Source: an uncultured Alphaproteobacteria bacterium
Lineage (GTDB): Bacteria > Pseudomonadota > Alphaproteobacteria > Caulobacterales > Caulobacteraceae
Assembly: GCA_903928755.1 (NCBI GenBank)
Contig: CAIYSH010000388.1
Location: forward strand, 1-6,232
Direction: 5' to 3'
DNA: 6,232 bases
The position numbers and the translations under genes were made by a program. The notes below the pieces were generated by a model that saw only the letters and a program-made list of their open reading frames with translations, did not search any database and had not been told where the DNA came from. Shown here piece after piece: positions 4,438 to 6,232 of the stretch. Numbering within the stretch: the stretch's first letter is position 1; each line of letters begins with the position of its first letter.

Positions 4438-6232
4438 CAGATGGCCTCAAACAGGGCGCAGGCCCCGGCTTCCGCCGGGCCCGCAACATTGCGCATCCAG
4501 CCAAACATTTCCCGGCCAAAGCCGTGGGTCGCAGGGGTCGCCGTCGCGGCGACACGGGCCCCCAAAACAGCCGGGTCGACCTTGATCTCCAGCGTGCCTG
4601 CATGGGCATCAAGCCGGATGACATCTCCGTCCTGAATCCTGGCCAGGAGCCCGCCCATCCTTGCTTCCGGGGAAACGTGAATGGCCGCAGGCACCTTGCC
4701 CGAAGCGCCCGACATACGACCATCCGTCACCAGGGCCACCTTGAACCCCTTGTCCTGCAGCACACCGAGTGTCGGGGTCAGGCTGTGAAGCTCCGGCATG
4801 CCATTGGCCCGGGGGCCCTGAAACCGGAGCACGGCAATGAAATCACGGTTGAGCTCACCCCGCTTGTGGGCGGCCAGCAGATCATCCTGATCCTGGAAAA
4901 CCAGGGCGGGCGCTTCTATGATCAGATGCTCATCCTGGACCGCGGAGGTCTTGATCACGGCCCGGCCGAGGGGGCCAGTCAACAGGCGGATGCCACCCTC
5001 TGGCGCGAAAGGTTCAGCCACGGATCGCAGGATTTCGGTGTTCAGGGATTTTTCCGGGCCATCCCGCCAAAGCAGGACACCATCCTGCAGGAAGGGTTCC
5101 TGCTGATAGTGGCGCAGGCCGGGGCCTGCCACCGTCATGACGTCCTCATGGGCCAGGCCGGCATCCAGCAATTCGCGCACCACCACCGCCATGCCGCCAG
5201 CGGCATGGAAGGCATTCACATCCCCGGAGCCGTTTGGATAGACCCGGGCCAGAAGCGGCGTAACCTTTGACAGCTCGTCGAAGTCGCTCCAGTCGACCAG
5301 AATGCCTGCGGCCCGTGCCATGGCCACCAGGTGCAGGGTATGGTTGGTTGACCCGCCAGTCGCCAGAAGCCCGACAATGGCGTTGACCACCGCCTTTTCA
5401 TCCACCACGAGCGCCATGGGGGTATAGGCACTGCCACCCTGTGCGATCTCCATGGCGCGCCGGGGCGCAGCCGCCGTCAGGGCGTCGCGCAGGGGCGTAT
5501 CTGGATGGACAAAAGCCGCCCCGGGCAGATGCAGGCCCATCATCTCCATGACCATCTGGTTGGAATTTGCCGTTCCGTAGAAGGTGCAGGTTCCTGGCCC
5601 GTGATAGGCCTTCATCTCGCTTTCCAGCAATTCGTCCCGGGTCGCCCGGCCCTCCGCATAACGGGCGCGGACTGCAGTCTTCTCGGCATTGGAAATCCCC
5701 GAACTCATCGGACCGGCCGGGACAAAGACCACCGGCAGATGACCAAAGGACAGGGCACCCATGACCAGGCCCGGCACGATCTTGTCGCAGACCCCCAGCA
5801 TCAGGGCTGCGTCAAAGGCATCGTGGGTCAGGGCTATGGCCGTGGACATGGCGATCACGTCCCGGGAAAACAGCGAGAGTTCCATCCCCGGACGGCCCTG
5901 GGTGACGCCGTCACACATGGCCGGAACCCCGCCGGCAAACTGGGCCGTTCCACCTGCAGCCTCGGCCGCTGCCTTGATGATGTCGGGGAAACGCTGGAAA
6001 GGCTGATGGGCCGACAGCATGTCATTATAGGATGAGACAATGGCGATATTGGGCGCGGTCGGATTGCGCAGTCTCTGCTTGTCCCCCTGGGGGCTGGCCG
6101 CAAAGGCATGAGCCCAGTTCGCGCAGGACAGCTTGGCCCGACCGGGCGCAGAGGCACCAGCCTGGGCCATCCGGGCCAGATAGTCTGTGCGCGTTTCGCG
6201 GCTGCGCTCGATGACCCGCGCCGTAACTGCGG
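4437..6232 (-). CDS. edd: 6-phosphogluconate dehydratase, 5' end beyond window edge
   Basis: Converts 6-phosphogluconate to KDPG with a [4Fe-4S] cluster, the defining Entner-Doudoroff step, in the cytosol. 597 residues are visible; family members are about 600, so only some 5-12 N-terminal residues are missing. The ATG at 6170 is not the start. The frame continues upstream to the edge and encodes the conserved N-terminal IERSRETR (visible residues 7-14). Numbering from the first complete codon: SYNDMLSAHQP (67-77), VPAMCDGVTQG (102-112, C106), GVCDKIVPG (146-154, C148), GTCTFYGTANSNQM (213-226, C215), TGGSTNHT (291-298), KTSAV (427-431), GPRANGMPE (472-480) and TDGRMSGASGK (502-512). C148 and C215 match the cluster ligands annotated in E. 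coli Edd. The phosphosugar-dehydratase N-terminus and high E. coli Edd similarity separate it from dihydroxyacid dehydratase (IlvD). It overlaps glk by one base. zwf and pgl would be expected upstream. Confidence 0.98.
   Translation of the reverse strand, partial: AVTARVIERSRETRTDYLARMAQAGASAPGRAKLSCANWAHAFAASPQGDKQRLRNPTAPNIAIVSSYNDMLSAHQPFQRFPDIIKAAAEAAGGTAQFAGGVPAMCDGVTQGRPGMELSLFSRDVIAMSTAIALTHDAFDAALMLGVCDKIVPGLVMGALSFGHLPVVFVPAGPMSSGISNAEKTAVRARYAEGRATRDELLESEMKAYHGPGTCTFYGTANSNQMVMEMMGLHLPGAAFVHPDTPLRDALTAAAPRRAMEIAQGGSAYTPMALVVDEKAVVNAIVGLLATGGSTNHTLHLVAMARAAGILVDWSDFDELSKVTPLLARVYPNGSGDVNAFHAAGGMAVVVRELLDAGLAHEDVMTVAGPGLRHYQQEPFLQDGVLLWRDGPEKSLNTEILRSVAEPFAPEGGIRLLTGPLGRAVIKTSAVQDEHLIIEAPALVFQDQDDLLAAHKRGELNRDFIAVLRFQGPRANGMPELHSLTPTLGVLQDKGFKVALVTDGRMSGASGKVPAAIHVSPEARMGGLLARIQDGDVIRLDAHAGTLEIKVDPAVLGARVAATATPATHGFGREMFGWMRNVAGPAEAGACALFEAI

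Noticed and set aside
4524..5270. 248-aa plus-strand open frame
   Set aside because: It lies fully antisense to conserved edd codons, and its translation (Gln/His/Gly-rich) has no recognisable motif.

Overview
The window looks like a chromosomal segment of an alphaproteobacterium, most likely from the Caulobacterales (Caulobacter, Phenylobacterium or Brevundimonas type). The reasons are its high GC content, a strong GC bias at third codon positions, a sugar-catabolic Entner-Doudoroff (ED) gene cluster and an adjacent large TonB-dependent receptor. The genus is an inference; no rRNA or other marker is present. All five genes lie on the minus strand, so the transcriptional order runs from high to low coordinates.

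Positions 6232 to 2843 hold three tightly packed ED genes. edd (6-phosphogluconate dehydratase) has its extreme 5' end beyond the right edge. glk (ROK-unrelated, E. coli-type glucokinase) follows, then eda (KDPG/KHG aldolase). Consecutive genes overlap by 1 nt (TGATG, edd/glk) and 4 nt (GTGA, glk/eda), so they are almost certainly one operon with translational coupling. Together they phosphorylate glucose and turn 6-phosphogluconate into pyruvate and glyceraldehyde-3-phosphate. The missing steps (zwf and pgl) would be expected upstream of edd, outside the window.

Positions 2842 to 2739 are a 104-bp gap with a nested inverted repeat and a short direct repeat. Next, at 2738 to 1830, comes a 302-aa protein that reads as an aldo/keto-reductase-fold TIM barrel. 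In a by-eye alignment, all four positions of the AKR catalytic tetrad are substituted, so it may be a pseudoenzyme with a sensory or binding role.

Positions 1829 to 1721 are a 109-bp gap ending in the 5' leader of the last gene. That leader can fold into a two-tier hairpin whose outer 3' arm covers the putative Shine-Dalgarno sequence. From 1720 to the left edge runs a TonB-dependent outer-membrane receptor with signal peptide, TonB-box-like segment, plug and the first part of the barrel. It is open for 573 codons and cut by the window edge. Its position beside the ED genes suggests, but does not prove, carbohydrate uptake.

I saw no tRNA, rRNA, CRISPR array, insertion sequence, prophage signature or convincing intrinsic terminator. 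Plus-strand open frames are antisense shadows of these five genes.
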